Below, piece by piece: positions 16,984 through 24,543 of a DNA stretch of 64,000 nt. The DNA is from Paenibacillus pinistramenti. GTDB lineage: Bacteria; Bacillota; Bacilli; Paenibacillales; Paenibacillaceae. The stretch is taken from contig NZ_VAWG01000003.1 in assembly GCF_005869875.1 (NCBI RefSeq), positions 62,001 through 126,000 of the forward strand, written 5' to 3'. A program made the position numbers and the translations under genes. The first letter of the stretch is position 1. The number at the start of each line of letters is the position of its first letter. The notes beneath the pieces are model-generated. The model saw nothing but the letters and a program-made list of their open reading frames with translations, did no database searches and had not been told where the DNA came from.

Positions 16984-17220
16984 TTATTGAACCTGCGCAG
17001 GCGCAAGCTGCTCATGCTGACGAAGACAGTCGGACAGCATTTGCATATGCTGCTCATGCGTTTGTACATACTGTTGGCAGGCTTGACGAACCGCCTGGTT
17101 CTGAGACTGGGCCGCAATTGTGCTGCACAGCTTGATCTGCATGCTCTCATTGGAAATACAGTCTGCGATATACTCCAGCTCTTTGCAGGACAAAGCCTGC
17201 ATTTGTTGATTGTTGTTCAC
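16984..17220 (-). CDS. small CotF-related spore coat protein
   Basis: About 78 residues, helical, with the pattern LSCKELEYIADCISNE and a Gln/His-rich second helix (CQQYVQTHEQHMQML). It resembles the small partner found beside CotF-like genes in Paenibacillus. An ATG at 17229 touches the AAAGGAGG site with no spacing, whereas GTG 17220 lies nine bases after it, so GTG is the likely start. The minus strand upstream has a CATAATAAG element, which could be a mother-cell sigma factor -10, but this is weak. Confidence 0.7.
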   Translation of the reverse strand: MNNNQQMQALSCKELEYIADCISNESMQIKLCSTIAAQSQNQAVRQACQQYVQTHEQHMQMLSDCLRQHEQLAPAQVQ

Positions 17221-17324
17221 CTGATTCATCCTCCTTTGTAAAATGAACACAGCTTATTATGTCCCTTATCCTGGGCATTATGTTAGATTAACCGAGGTTC
17301 CGTCAAAGGCGGGCTGTTCCTTAC

Positions 17325-17363
17325 AAATGCTGTTCACAAATGCTGTTCATAAATGCTGTTCAT
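17325..17363 (+). repeat. three tandem 13-base repeats upstream of the FAD oxidoreductase
   Basis: AAATGCTGTTCAC, AAATGCTGTTCAT and AAATGCTGTTCAT follow each other directly, ending 24 bases before the gene start. Confidence 0.9.
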
Positions 17364-17387
17364 TACTTAAGAAAGGTTGTGGATTAA

Positions 17388-18623
17388 ATGCTGCTTCATT
17401 CGGGAACTTTATATTGGCCGGCAATGGCAGGCCAGGTACACCAGTATCCCTCCCTTTCCCGGAACGTTCAGTGTGAAGTGCTGATCATTGGAGGCGGATT
17501 AAGCGGAGCACTCGCCGCCTGTACGCTGGCCAAATCCGGAAGGCAGGTGATCCTGCTTGAGAAGCAGCGGATTGCCTCCGGCAGCTCCAGCGCAAACACC
17601 GGTTTGATCCAGTACACCAGCGACAAAACGCTGACTTCCTGCATACATACCTTTGGCGAGGAACAAGGCGTCCGCTTTTACAAATCATGCCTTGATGCGG
17701 TCAAAGGGCTGCTGGACATGGATAGAGAGCTTGGCGGCGCTGGCGAAATGTTCCCCCGGAACAGCCTGTATTTTGCCAGCAGTGATGAGGATTTGGCTGA
17801 TCTGTACGAAGAATATGAAACCCTTCACCGGTATGGTTTGCCAGCTGAGTGGCTGAACCGCGGGGAGATCGCAAGCCGGTTTCCGTTCGCCAAGCCGGGG
17901 GCTATCTACACATCCGGGGATGCGGAGCTGAATCCTTACCGCCTGATCCACGCCTTAATGACCTCTGCAGCCGCAAAGGGAGCAGAAATTTATGAGAACA
18001 GTCCTGTGACCGGCTTCCACCATGAGGGCAATCATGTCCGCTGCAGGAGCGGAGAACATGTCATTACCGCAAATCATGTCATCATTGCAGCCGGTTATGA
18101 ATCGCAGGAAATCCGAAGAGACCGCGGGGCTTATCTGACGCAGTCCTTCGCTCTTGTAACCGAACCCGTTTCGTTTCTGGATCAGTGGCATGAAAAATGT
18201 CTGATCTGGGAATCTGCCCGTCCCTATCTTTATTTGCGGACGACTCCCGATCACCGGATTATCGTGGGCGGTCTGGATGAGCAGCTGAGCCCGTCAGGCT
18301 TGGATGAAGCCCGCTTCAGAAGCCGGAGCGAAGTACTGCTGGAGCGGCTCGCGGAGCTTTTTCCTCAAGCTGCCGGGGTCAAAGCGGAATATGCCTGGGG
18401 AGCCGTCTTCGGGCAGAGCCGGGACGGACTGCCGTTTATCGGAGAACATCCCGATTATCCGGGCTGCTGGTTTATGGAGGGGTACGGCGGGAACGGGGCC
18501 GTCTACAGTTATATCGCCGCCAGGCTGATTACGCAGGCCATAATGGGAGAGCGCAGCCCGGATTTGGAGCTGTATGCGCTGAAGCGGTCCTCCAGGCCGT
18601 CGCCTGCCCGCAGCAGGTCATAA
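17388..18623 (+). CDS. FAD-dependent oxidoreductase (DAO/DadA family)
   Basis: 411 residues. A Rossmann motif VLIIGGGLSGALAACTLAKSG (near residues 31-51) and LLEKQRIASGSSSANTGLIQ bind FAD. DGLPFIGEHP and GYGGNGAVYS near the C-terminus are typical of D-amino acid/glycine/glycerol-type oxidases. It oxidises an amine or amino acid; the substrate is unknown. It lies divergent from the coat genes, alone on its strand, behind three 13-base repeats. AAAGGTTG precedes ATG 17388 at a somewhat long distance, so a later start is possible; the FAD motif would be unaffected. Confidence 0.88.
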   Translation: MLLHSGTLYWPAMAGQVHQYPSLSRNVQCEVLIIGGGLSGALAACTLAKSGRQVILLEKQRIASGSSSANTGLIQYTSDKTLTSCIHTFGEEQGVRFYKSCLDAVKGLLDMDRELGGAGEMFPRNSLYFASSDEDLADLYEEYETLHRYGLPAEWLNRGEIASRFPFAKPGAIYTSGDAELNPYRLIHALMTSAAAKGAEIYENSPVTGFHHEGNHVRCRSGEHVITANHVIIAAGYESQEIRRDRGAYLTQSFALVTEPVSFLDQWHEKCLIWESARPYLYLRTTPDHRIIVGGLDEQLSPSGLDEARFRSRSEVLLERLAELFPQAAGVKAEYAWGAVFGQSRDGLPFIGEHPDYPGCWFMEGYGGNGAVYSYIAARLITQAIMGERSPDLELYALKRSSRPSPARSRS

Positions 18624-18646
18624 AAAAACGCCCCTGTGAAGGGGCG
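18622..18646 (-). terminator. terminator of the mutS2-DUF350-zinc-ribbon transcript
   Basis: CGCCCC and GGGGCG arms with a short loop, then seven T on the minus strand. Confidence 0.8.
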
Positions 18647-18686
18647 TCCTAAGACTCAGATTGCGCCGTCTGTGCTTAAACGAAAA

Positions 18687-19283
18687 TTATTCGTTCTCTG
18701 CGGCTTTCTGCACCTGACTTGCAAAACGTACACGGTCTTCATCAGCCAGAAAAGTGCTGATATGAAAGCAAGAAGGACAAACATATACGTTCATGCGGAA
18801 AGGAGCTTCAAGCAAGGAGTGCTTCATTCCGGCAGGAATGATCGAGCTGTAAACGTCCGGCTCCACCTGATTTTGTCCGCTGTGAATCATATACTCCCGG
18901 CAGTGCGGGCACTCCGGCATTTGATCCTGAACCTCCAGAATTCTGCCAATGGCGGACTCGTAAGCAAGCAGATCTGTTTCACCGCCTGGCAGAGAAGGCA
19001 GCCGGGTTAAACCCTGCGATTGAGTTCTGTAGCCTGCTTCCTCATCTTCTTCCTCCCAAGAGCTTTCTTCCGAATCGGATTCCGAATGATGCTGATGCTG
19101 ATGCTGATGACGATGCTCTTCTTCAAACTCCTCATCAAGCTCCTCTTCATCTTCGCCTAAAGTCACGCTCAAAGTCCGGTAACCTTTCAGCTCATTTTGG
19201 CAGTGCGGGCATTCTTCCTCCGGGCCGATCTCCTCGTCCCATACAATTTCGGTCTGGCACCATGGACAAATGGTTGTCTCCAT
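18687..19283 (-). CDS. zinc-ribbon protein with acidic, His-rich linker
   Basis: 198 residues. The N-terminus has CPWC and CPHC pairs (residues 6-9 and 25-28), and the C-terminal half has another CPHC/CPSC set (near 125 and 169), so two metal-binding ribbons are likely. Between them lies a strongly acidic segment with an HRHQHQHQHH run near residues 57-66. I do not recognise a named family. It follows the DUF350 gene by 25 bases and seems to share a transcript with mutS2. It could buffer or sense zinc, but nothing proves this. Confidence 0.75.
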   Translation of the reverse strand: METTICPWCQTEIVWDEEIGPEEECPHCQNELKGYRTLSVTLGEDEEELDEEFEEEHRHQHQHQHHSESDSEESSWEEEDEEAGYRTQSQGLTRLPSLPGGETDLLAYESAIGRILEVQDQMPECPHCREYMIHSGQNQVEPDVYSSIIPAGMKHSLLEAPFRMNVYVCPSCFHISTFLADEDRVRFASQVQKAAENE

Positions 19284-19308
19284 CTTTCTTCATTCCTTCC
19301 TACTTTGT

Positions 19309-19758
19309 CTAGACTAAACACGCTGCAATCACAAGCGCCAGCGGGATCGAGATGGTCATCGAGATGACCCCTGCCGCCGTATTCCGCGCCCGGATCTCTT
19401 CGTCAATTTTAAATACGGGGGTGAAAAATTCAAATAACAGATACACGATAAAGAGCAGTAATGTGCCCAGACTGGACCACAGGATAAATTCATTTATCCC
19501 GGGGTAAGCAGCCGCAGAGCGGAGAATAACGCAGATTCCTGCGATCTTCCCCCCTGTTGCCAGCGCGGCCGCCATATTCCCGGAGGCAATCTCTTCCCAG
19601 CAGTTGTAAGACGTGAGCGCTTCGAAACAGGCCAGAAATACCACCAGCTCCAGAACGGCTAACGATAATATTCCTACGGTATGTCCAAATGGAAATGCCA
19701 GCAGCTGATCAATCGTGTCCAGGGCAACTACCCCCTCGTGCCTATTTAAGCTCGGCAA
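19309..19758 (-). CDS. yshE: DUF350-family membrane protein (YshE-like)
   Basis: Up to 149 residues with four predicted membrane segments: VGILSLAVLELVVFLACF, the ALATGGKIAGICVIL region, FILWSSLGTLLLFIVYLLF, and ISMTISIPLALVIAACLV. The family function is unknown. It follows mutS2, as yshE follows mutSB in B. subtilis. The start is uncertain: the track frame begins at TTG 19758 inside the mutS2 end, but GAGGGGG lies eight bases before a CTG at 19722, which could initiate a 137-residue protein. Confidence 0.8.
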   Translation of the reverse strand: MPSLNRHEGVVALDTIDQLLAFPFGHTVGILSLAVLELVVFLACFEALTSYNCWEEIASGNMAAALATGGKIAGICVILRSAAAYPGINEFILWSSLGTLLLFIVYLLFEFFTPVFKIDEEIRARNTAAGVISMTISIPLALVIAACLV

Positions 19759-22102
19759 CCGTGACGCCTGCGCCGCCTTCCCCGTAATTGCCCAGCCGAT
19801 AGCTCTTTATATGCTTGTGTCTGCGCAAGTATTCTTGCATGCCCGACCGCAGCACTCCTGTGCCTTTGCCGTGAATAATGTACACCTGACCCAGGTTCGC
19901 CAGAAAGGCTTCGTCCAGGAAACGATCCACTTCAATAAGAGCTTCTTCCAGATTGGAGCCGCGCAGATCCAGCTCGGTGCGAACCGAATCGTCTTTCGTT
20001 CGTTTCACATTCGTCACCGTTCTCTGCGGAGCCTTGGCTGTCTGATCCTGCGGAATCAGCTCCAAATCATCCAGGCTGACTTTCATCTTCATAATCCCCA
20101 GCTGAACGACCGCATCTTTGCCCGCCAGCTCAACGACATGCCCCTTCTGATTCAAGCTGTATACCCGCACTTCATCGCCGGGGCCGATCTGGCGCTGCTT
20201 CAGCGCTTTGCGCACGGCCGGAGCTTTCTTGCGCTGCGCCGGAGCAGCTTCATCCAGCGCTTTGCGGGCGGCGATCAGCTTATGCTCTTTGACCGATGCC
20301 CCTTCCTCCAGCGCAAGCTTGCGGAGGTCTTCAATGATGGTTTGGGCCTCATCCCGAGCTTTATCGACAATTGCCCTTGCGTCCGCTTCTGCTTTCTCGA
20401 TCCGTTTATCGCGCTGCTCTTCGAGTTTTTCGAGGTCCTGCTCATACTTGCTCCGGAGACTTTCCATCTCTTTGCGCAGCTTCTCAGCCTGCTCCCGCTC
20501 GTGTTCCGCACTTAAACGGTTCTGCTCAAGCGAAGCGATCATATTTTCCACCCTGAGGTCGTCTTCCTTAACCTCTCCCCGCGCGAAGTCTAGGATGGAA
20601 GTCGATAATCCGAGTCTCTCGGCAATCGCAAAAGCGTTGCTTCGCCCCGGCACGCCGATCAGCAGCCTGTAGGTCGGGCTGAGCGTGTTCACATCGAACT
20701 CCATACTGGAGTTGATGACGCCTTTGCGCTCGTAAGCATAAGCCTTCAGCTCACTGTAGTGTGTGGTAGCAACCATCCGGCAGCCAAGCGAATGAATATA
20801 ATCCAGAATAGCGATCGCCAGCGCTGAACCTTCCGCCGGGTCAGTCCCTGCACCAAGCTCATCCAGCAGCACAAGGCTCTTTGGCGACATGGTGTTCAAG
20901 ATGCTGATGATGTTGGTCATGTGGCTCGAGAAGGTACTGAGATTCTGCTCAATGCTCTGCTCATCTCCGATGTCGGCGTAAATAGCATCAAATACGCAGA
21001 GCTGGCTGCCGTCTTCAGCAGGAATAAACAATCCGGACATGGCCATTAGGCTGAGCAGTCCAATGGTCTTCAGCGATACCGTCTTACCGCCGGTATTGGG
21101 GCCAGTCACGATGATGGAAGTGTAGTGATTGCCGAGTTCGATATCCAAAGGCACAACTTTATCAGCCGGAATCAATGGATGACGGCCCTTCTTGAGCTTC
21201 AGGAACCCGCGGTCATTCATGATCGGCAGCGAAGCCTTCATTTCCCGTGCAAGCTTGGCTTTGGCAAATATAAAATCCAGCTCCGCCAGAATATCGCAGT
21301 CATAATACAAAAGCTCCGCCTGCTCGCCCACCAACGCAGTCAGCTTCTGCAGAATCACTTCAATCTCGCGTTCCTCAGCCAGTCTGGTCTCGCGCAGCTT
21401 ATTGTTCATCGCCACAATGGATTCCGGTTCAATAAACAAAGTGGCTCCCGAACCGGACTGGTCGTGCACAATGCCGCCGAAGTAGGAGCGGTATTCTGCT
21501 TTAACCGGAATAACAAAGCGGTCGTTGCGGATGGTAATAAGCTGATCCTGGAGCATTTTGGATACATTTGAGGAACGGATCATCGCGTCCAGCTTCTCAC
21601 GAATCCGGGCTTCGCCGCCGCGCAGCTCACGGCGGATTTGGGCCAAAGCCGAACTTGCCGAATCCAGCACATCCGCATTCTCATCAATGCAGCGTTTAAT
21701 TTCATCTTCCAGCGCCTTCTGGTCGCTTAAATCCTCCGTCAGACGGAACAGCAGCGGGATCGGATCATTCTCATGAAGCGCAGCAAGATGGCGGCGCACC
21801 CGGCGCCCTCCGGACAGGGTTGAGGCGATGCCGTGCAGTTCGTGAGGGCTCAGCGTTCCGCCTATTCTTGCTCTTTTGGCAGCCGGAACAATGTTGACAA
21901 TTCCTCCGAATGGCGGGGCGCCCTTCAGCCGGTCGACCTTCGCAGCTTCATCTGTCGCCTGCAGCAAATGCTTCACCTGGTCCAGCTCGGTTGCAGGCTT
22001 AAGCTCTTTAGCCAGATTCCGCCCGAGCTCCGTCCCGGTATATTGAGCTAAAGTATCTATAATTTTATGGTATTCCATCGTTTTAAGCACTTTTGGATTC
22101 AC
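19742..22102 (-). CDS. mutS2: MutS2 (MutSB) ATPase with Smr endonuclease domain
   Basis: 786 residues. N-terminal lever/clamp region, then ATPase with Walker A GPNTGGKTVSLK and Walker B VLLDELGAGTDP, a long coiled coil (residues 510-620), a KOW-like segment, and a C-terminal Smr domain (LDLRGSNLEEA ... YIIHGKGTG). Known roles of MutS2 are suppression of homologous recombination and, in B. subtilis, ribosome-collision rescue. It lacks the MutS1 mismatch-recognition domain. GTG 22102 lies ten bases after AAAGGAG. It heads a unit with DUF350 and zinc-ribbon genes. Confidence 0.97.
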   Translation of the reverse strand: MNPKVLKTMEYHKIIDTLAQYTGTELGRNLAKELKPATELDQVKHLLQATDEAAKVDRLKGAPPFGGIVNIVPAAKRARIGGTLSPHELHGIASTLSGGRRVRRHLAALHENDPIPLLFRLTEDLSDQKALEDEIKRCIDENADVLDSASSALAQIRRELRGGEARIREKLDAMIRSSNVSKMLQDQLITIRNDRFVIPVKAEYRSYFGGIVHDQSGSGATLFIEPESIVAMNNKLRETRLAEEREIEVILQKLTALVGEQAELLYYDCDILAELDFIFAKAKLAREMKASLPIMNDRGFLKLKKGRHPLIPADKVVPLDIELGNHYTSIIVTGPNTGGKTVSLKTIGLLSLMAMSGLFIPAEDGSQLCVFDAIYADIGDEQSIEQNLSTFSSHMTNIISILNTMSPKSLVLLDELGAGTDPAEGSALAIAILDYIHSLGCRMVATTHYSELKAYAYERKGVINSSMEFDVNTLSPTYRLLIGVPGRSNAFAIAERLGLSTSILDFARGEVKEDDLRVENMIASLEQNRLSAEHEREQAEKLRKEMESLRSKYEQDLEKLEEQRDKRIEKAEADARAIVDKARDEAQTIIEDLRKLALEEGASVKEHKLIAARKALDEAAPAQRKKAPAVRKALKQRQIGPGDEVRVYSLNQKGHVVELAGKDAVVQLGIMKMKVSLDDLELIPQDQTAKAPQRTVTNVKRTKDDSVRTELDLRGSNLEEALIEVDRFLDEAFLANLGQVYIIHGKGTGVLRSGMQEYLRRHKHIKSYRLGNYGEGGAGVTVAELK

Positions 22103-22212
22103 GAAGGTACAGCTCCTTTCGCTTGCAGAAAATAAACCGTGGTCTCTGCAGAACAGCGTTTACTTTCAAACTATATTTATTATAAACAATGCAGGGTCTA
22201 AAACACCATTTT

Positions 22213-22255
22213 AGACGCGTACATAACTTTGCTTCAGACGCGTACATAACTTTGC
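22213..22255 (+). repeat. two direct 20-base repeats, 23-base period
   Basis: AGACGCGTACATAACTTTGC occurs at 22213-22232 and identically at 22236-22255. They lie in the divergent region between mutS2 and the small membrane protein gene, about 67 bases before the latter. Confidence 0.95.
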
Positions 22256-22321
22256 GCCAATTCGTCCATGCTATAACCGATAACGATATCCGCTAAATCA
22301 GTAAAAGGAGGACATTTGGGT

Positions 22322-22678
22322 ATGCATTTCCTTGGACATGTTGTCCGTTTCATTGTTTCCGCATTAGTTCTTCTCGTTGTGGGCTGGCTGGTCCCTCAAT
22401 TCACAGTAGGCTCGTTCGGAAGCGCGCTGCTGCTCGCTCTCGTAATCGCCCTGCTGGGATGGATTATAGAAGGGATTTTTGGCAAAAGAGTCAACCCGTT
22501 TGGACGCGGAATTGTCGGGTTTATCGTCAGTGCCCTTGTCATCTGGCTGGCCCAATTTATGGTGAGCAGCGTTCATGTGTCCGTTATTGGTGCCCTGCTT
22601 GCAGCACTGGTCATCGGGATCATTGACCTCTTCATTCCTGTTGCTACTCCATTTAATGCCGCCCATGACCGAAAATAA
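22322..22678 (+). CDS. small four-helix membrane protein (YvlD / 'phage holin family' fold)
   Basis: About 118 residues with four hydrophobic segments, two repeats of VxFIVSALVxxVxx with NPFGRGIVGF in the middle, matching the PF04020-type family annotated as phage holin superfamily IV or YvlD. Despite that name, members are common chromosomal membrane proteins, and nothing phage-like lies nearby. TTG 22316 and ATG 22322 both follow AAAAGGAGG; I use ATG. The upstream 20-base repeats suggest regulation. Confidence 0.8.
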   Translation: MHFLGHVVRFIVSALVLLVVGWLVPQFTVGSFGSALLLALVIALLGWIIEGIFGKRVNPFGRGIVGFIVSALVIWLAQFMVSSVHVSVIGALLAALVIGIIDLFIPVATPFNAAHDRK

Positions 22679-22710
22679 GTTTAGAGGGGACCATTTATTG
22701 TCCTCACGGT

Positions 22711-22743
22711 TAAACCCCTGGCCTTGCGGGCCAGGGGTTTAAA
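22711..22743. terminator. bidirectional terminator
   Basis: TTAAACCCCTGGCC and GGCCAGGGGTTTAA arms (14 perfect pairs) with a five-base loop, between convergent genes. Confidence 0.8.
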
Positions 22744-22751
22744 TCATGCAC

Positions 22752-23858
22752 CTACATGTGCATGGTGACCATGCTGCCGAGCTCCTGATAAACAACGACC
22801 TTGTTCTTGCCGGAGCGTTTTGCCTGATACAACGAGCCATCCGCATTGCGGAACAGCTTCTCCTTGCCGTCTCCCGAAAAATAACTGCACAACCCGGAGC
22901 TGATGGTCACGCTCCGACCTTCCAGCTGCGGCAGAATCATCTGTTCTACCTCCGACCGGATCGCTTCACAGCAGCCTTGAGCCTCTTCAGCAGTTGTATC
23001 TGCAAAGATCAAAGCAAACTCTTCTCCGCCATACCGGGCTGCAAAATCATTCGGGCTGATCAGCTTCGTCACCCGGGCAGCCACCTCTTTAAGCACAATA
23101 TCCCCAACCCAATGGCCGAACGTATCATTGATCATCTTGAAATTATCGATATCCAGCACCGCCAAATGGATAGGAACACCGTTGGCTTCCGCATGCTGAA
23201 TCAGATTCTCGATATACTCATGAAAGGTCTTGTGATTATAAAGCCCCGTAAGCGCATCAATTTTGAGCAGCTTGTCGGATATGGCCTTCTCGACGATCAG
23301 CTTCTGTTCCGACTTCACCAAGCTTTCAACCGCTTTTCGCATTTCCTGCGAACGGATGATAACACTCTGACCGAGCATGGAGCCTATGAGAAGCACAGTC
23401 AAGACCAGCACAAAATCTGCGGAATCGAAACTCGTCCATTGCAGAACAGCCGGCACCAGCGTTACAATCAGGTAGAGAACGATGTTTAAAATTGCGAACG
23501 ATTTCAGGAGCATTTTCTCAAAATAGACCAGGGAAGTCATCAGCGGCATGACTAAAATAATTTCCGAACCGTTCACGATCGGATCCAGCACAAAATAAAA
23601 GACATAGCTGAGAACAAGACCGCAGAACAATACGGCCCGCTTCAGATAGACCTTTTTCTCCCGCCTGAGCCAAAGCTCAACGGCACAAAGCAGGAGGACA
23701 ATAAACAAGTCTACAGATATATAAATTAAGCCATTATTACCCCAGAATCTGCTTGATTCTTTCGATTTAAAGGAAGTCAACCAGGAGATCGCCTCGGAAA
23801 CAAATAAGAGAAGCGCGGTTAACCAGTAGAAGATCATAATCTTGCGGTTCCATGACAA
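22752..23858 (-). CDS. membrane-bound diguanylate cyclase (GGDEF)
   Basis: 368 residues. About six hydrophobic segments in the first 190 residues are followed by a short coiled linker and a GGDEF domain (residues 200-360) that starts DALTGLYNHKTF and carries the active-site RYGGEEFA. It should make c-di-GMP from two GTP. I see no obvious inhibitory RxxD five residues before GGEEF. Neither TTG 23858 nor ATG 23837 has a clear ribosome site, so the start is uncertain. It diverges from the CuA lipoprotein gene across a large imperfect palindrome. Confidence 0.9.
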   Translation of the reverse strand: MSWNRKIMIFYWLTALLLFVSEAISWLTSFKSKESSRFWGNNGLIYISVDLFIVLLLCAVELWLRREKKVYLKRAVLFCGLVLSYVFYFVLDPIVNGSEIILVMPLMTSLVYFEKMLLKSFAILNIVLYLIVTLVPAVLQWTSFDSADFVLVLTVLLIGSMLGQSVIIRSQEMRKAVESLVKSEQKLIVEKAISDKLLKIDALTGLYNHKTFHEYIENLIQHAEANGVPIHLAVLDIDNFKMINDTFGHWVGDIVLKEVAARVTKLISPNDFAARYGGEEFALIFADTTAEEAQGCCEAIRSEVEQMILPQLEGRSVTISSGLCSYFSGDGKEKLFRNADGSLYQAKRSGKNKVVVYQELGSMVTMHM

Positions 23859-23952
23859 AGCAGCAAAGTTTTTTTTCGATATCCCGAGAATATAAATCGC
23901 CTACTTTAACCTTTAGTGAAGTTAGCAAAACAGCAAAAAAGCAAGATAGAAC

Positions 23953-24004
23953 GCGAAAAGACACCGTTATCCCGTTCATACGAGGTATCACCGTGTCATT
24001 TCCC
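23953..24004. repeat. imperfect inverted repeat between divergent genes
   Basis: Two 21-base arms (23953-23973 and 23984-24004) match at 16 of 21 positions around a ten-base centre. The core is GACAC-GT-AT-CC. It is a candidate operator for the GGDEF gene, the CuA lipoprotein gene, or both. Confidence 0.65.
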
Positions 24005-24106
24005 TGTCTATTGGTGAACATCGTTATTATAACGTATATAGCAAGTGTATTTCTATAGCGGGAACGACTAAAATAAAGTGGATGATATTTGAAAAAGAGG
24101 TGCCCT

Positions 24107-24487
24107 ATGCAAAAATGTTTTGCCTTCCTGCTGACTGGCCTGATCCTGCTGTCTCTGACGGCCTGCGCAAGAGGAACTAAAGATGCGAGCAGCCAAAATA
24201 CGGACAAGCCGGACAGCAAGGCCGAGGCCCATTTGAAGGTCAAAGCCGTCAATTACCAATTTGACCAGCAGGTCTATCATCTTAAAGAAGGAGTTCCGGT
24301 AGAAATTACGCTGGACAGCGCAGCCGGTAATCATGGCTTAAAAATTCCGGACCTTGACGTCAAACTCGATCAGGCCCACCCTTCAGTCATCATTACGCCG
24401 GATAAACCGGGGACGTATGAAATGTCCTGTTCCATTCCGTGCGGCCCAGGGCATAAGAACATGACCGCTCAAGTAATCGTCGAATAA
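24107..24487 (+). CDS. single-domain CuA-type cupredoxin lipoprotein
   Basis: 126 residues. A lipoprotein signal with LSLTAC (Cys20) anchors it outside the membrane. The mature part is one cupredoxin domain resembling the CuA domain of cytochrome oxidase subunit II: His76 in GNHGLKIPDL, then Cys108-x3-Cys112-x3-His116-x2-Met119 (CSIPCGPGHKNM). No transmembrane anchor or oxidase gene is present, so it is not subunit II itself. It may move copper or electrons to an oxidase. ATG 24107 follows AGAGGTG; the earlier TTG at 24089 lacks a site. Confidence 0.85.
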   Translation: MQKCFAFLLTGLILLSLTACARGTKDASSQNTDKPDSKAEAHLKVKAVNYQFDQQVYHLKEGVPVEITLDSAAGNHGLKIPDLDVKLDQAHPSVIITPDKPGTYEMSCSIPCGPGHKNMTAQVIVE

Positions 24488-24500
24488 TAATCTTGTAAAA

Positions 24501-24539
24501 GCCAAGCCTGCGGCGGTTAACTCCGAGGCTTGGTTTTTT
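24501..24539 (+). terminator. terminator of the CuA lipoprotein gene
   Basis: CCAAGCCT and AGGCTTGG arms, then six T on the plus strand. It sits just before the convergent zapA-like stop. Confidence 0.85.
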
Positions 24540-24543
24540 AGGT

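Noticed and set aside
22322-22678. Prophage signal from a 'holin'-named family
   Set aside because: The YvlD-type family is chromosomal and widespread; no phage genes or attachment sites are nearby.
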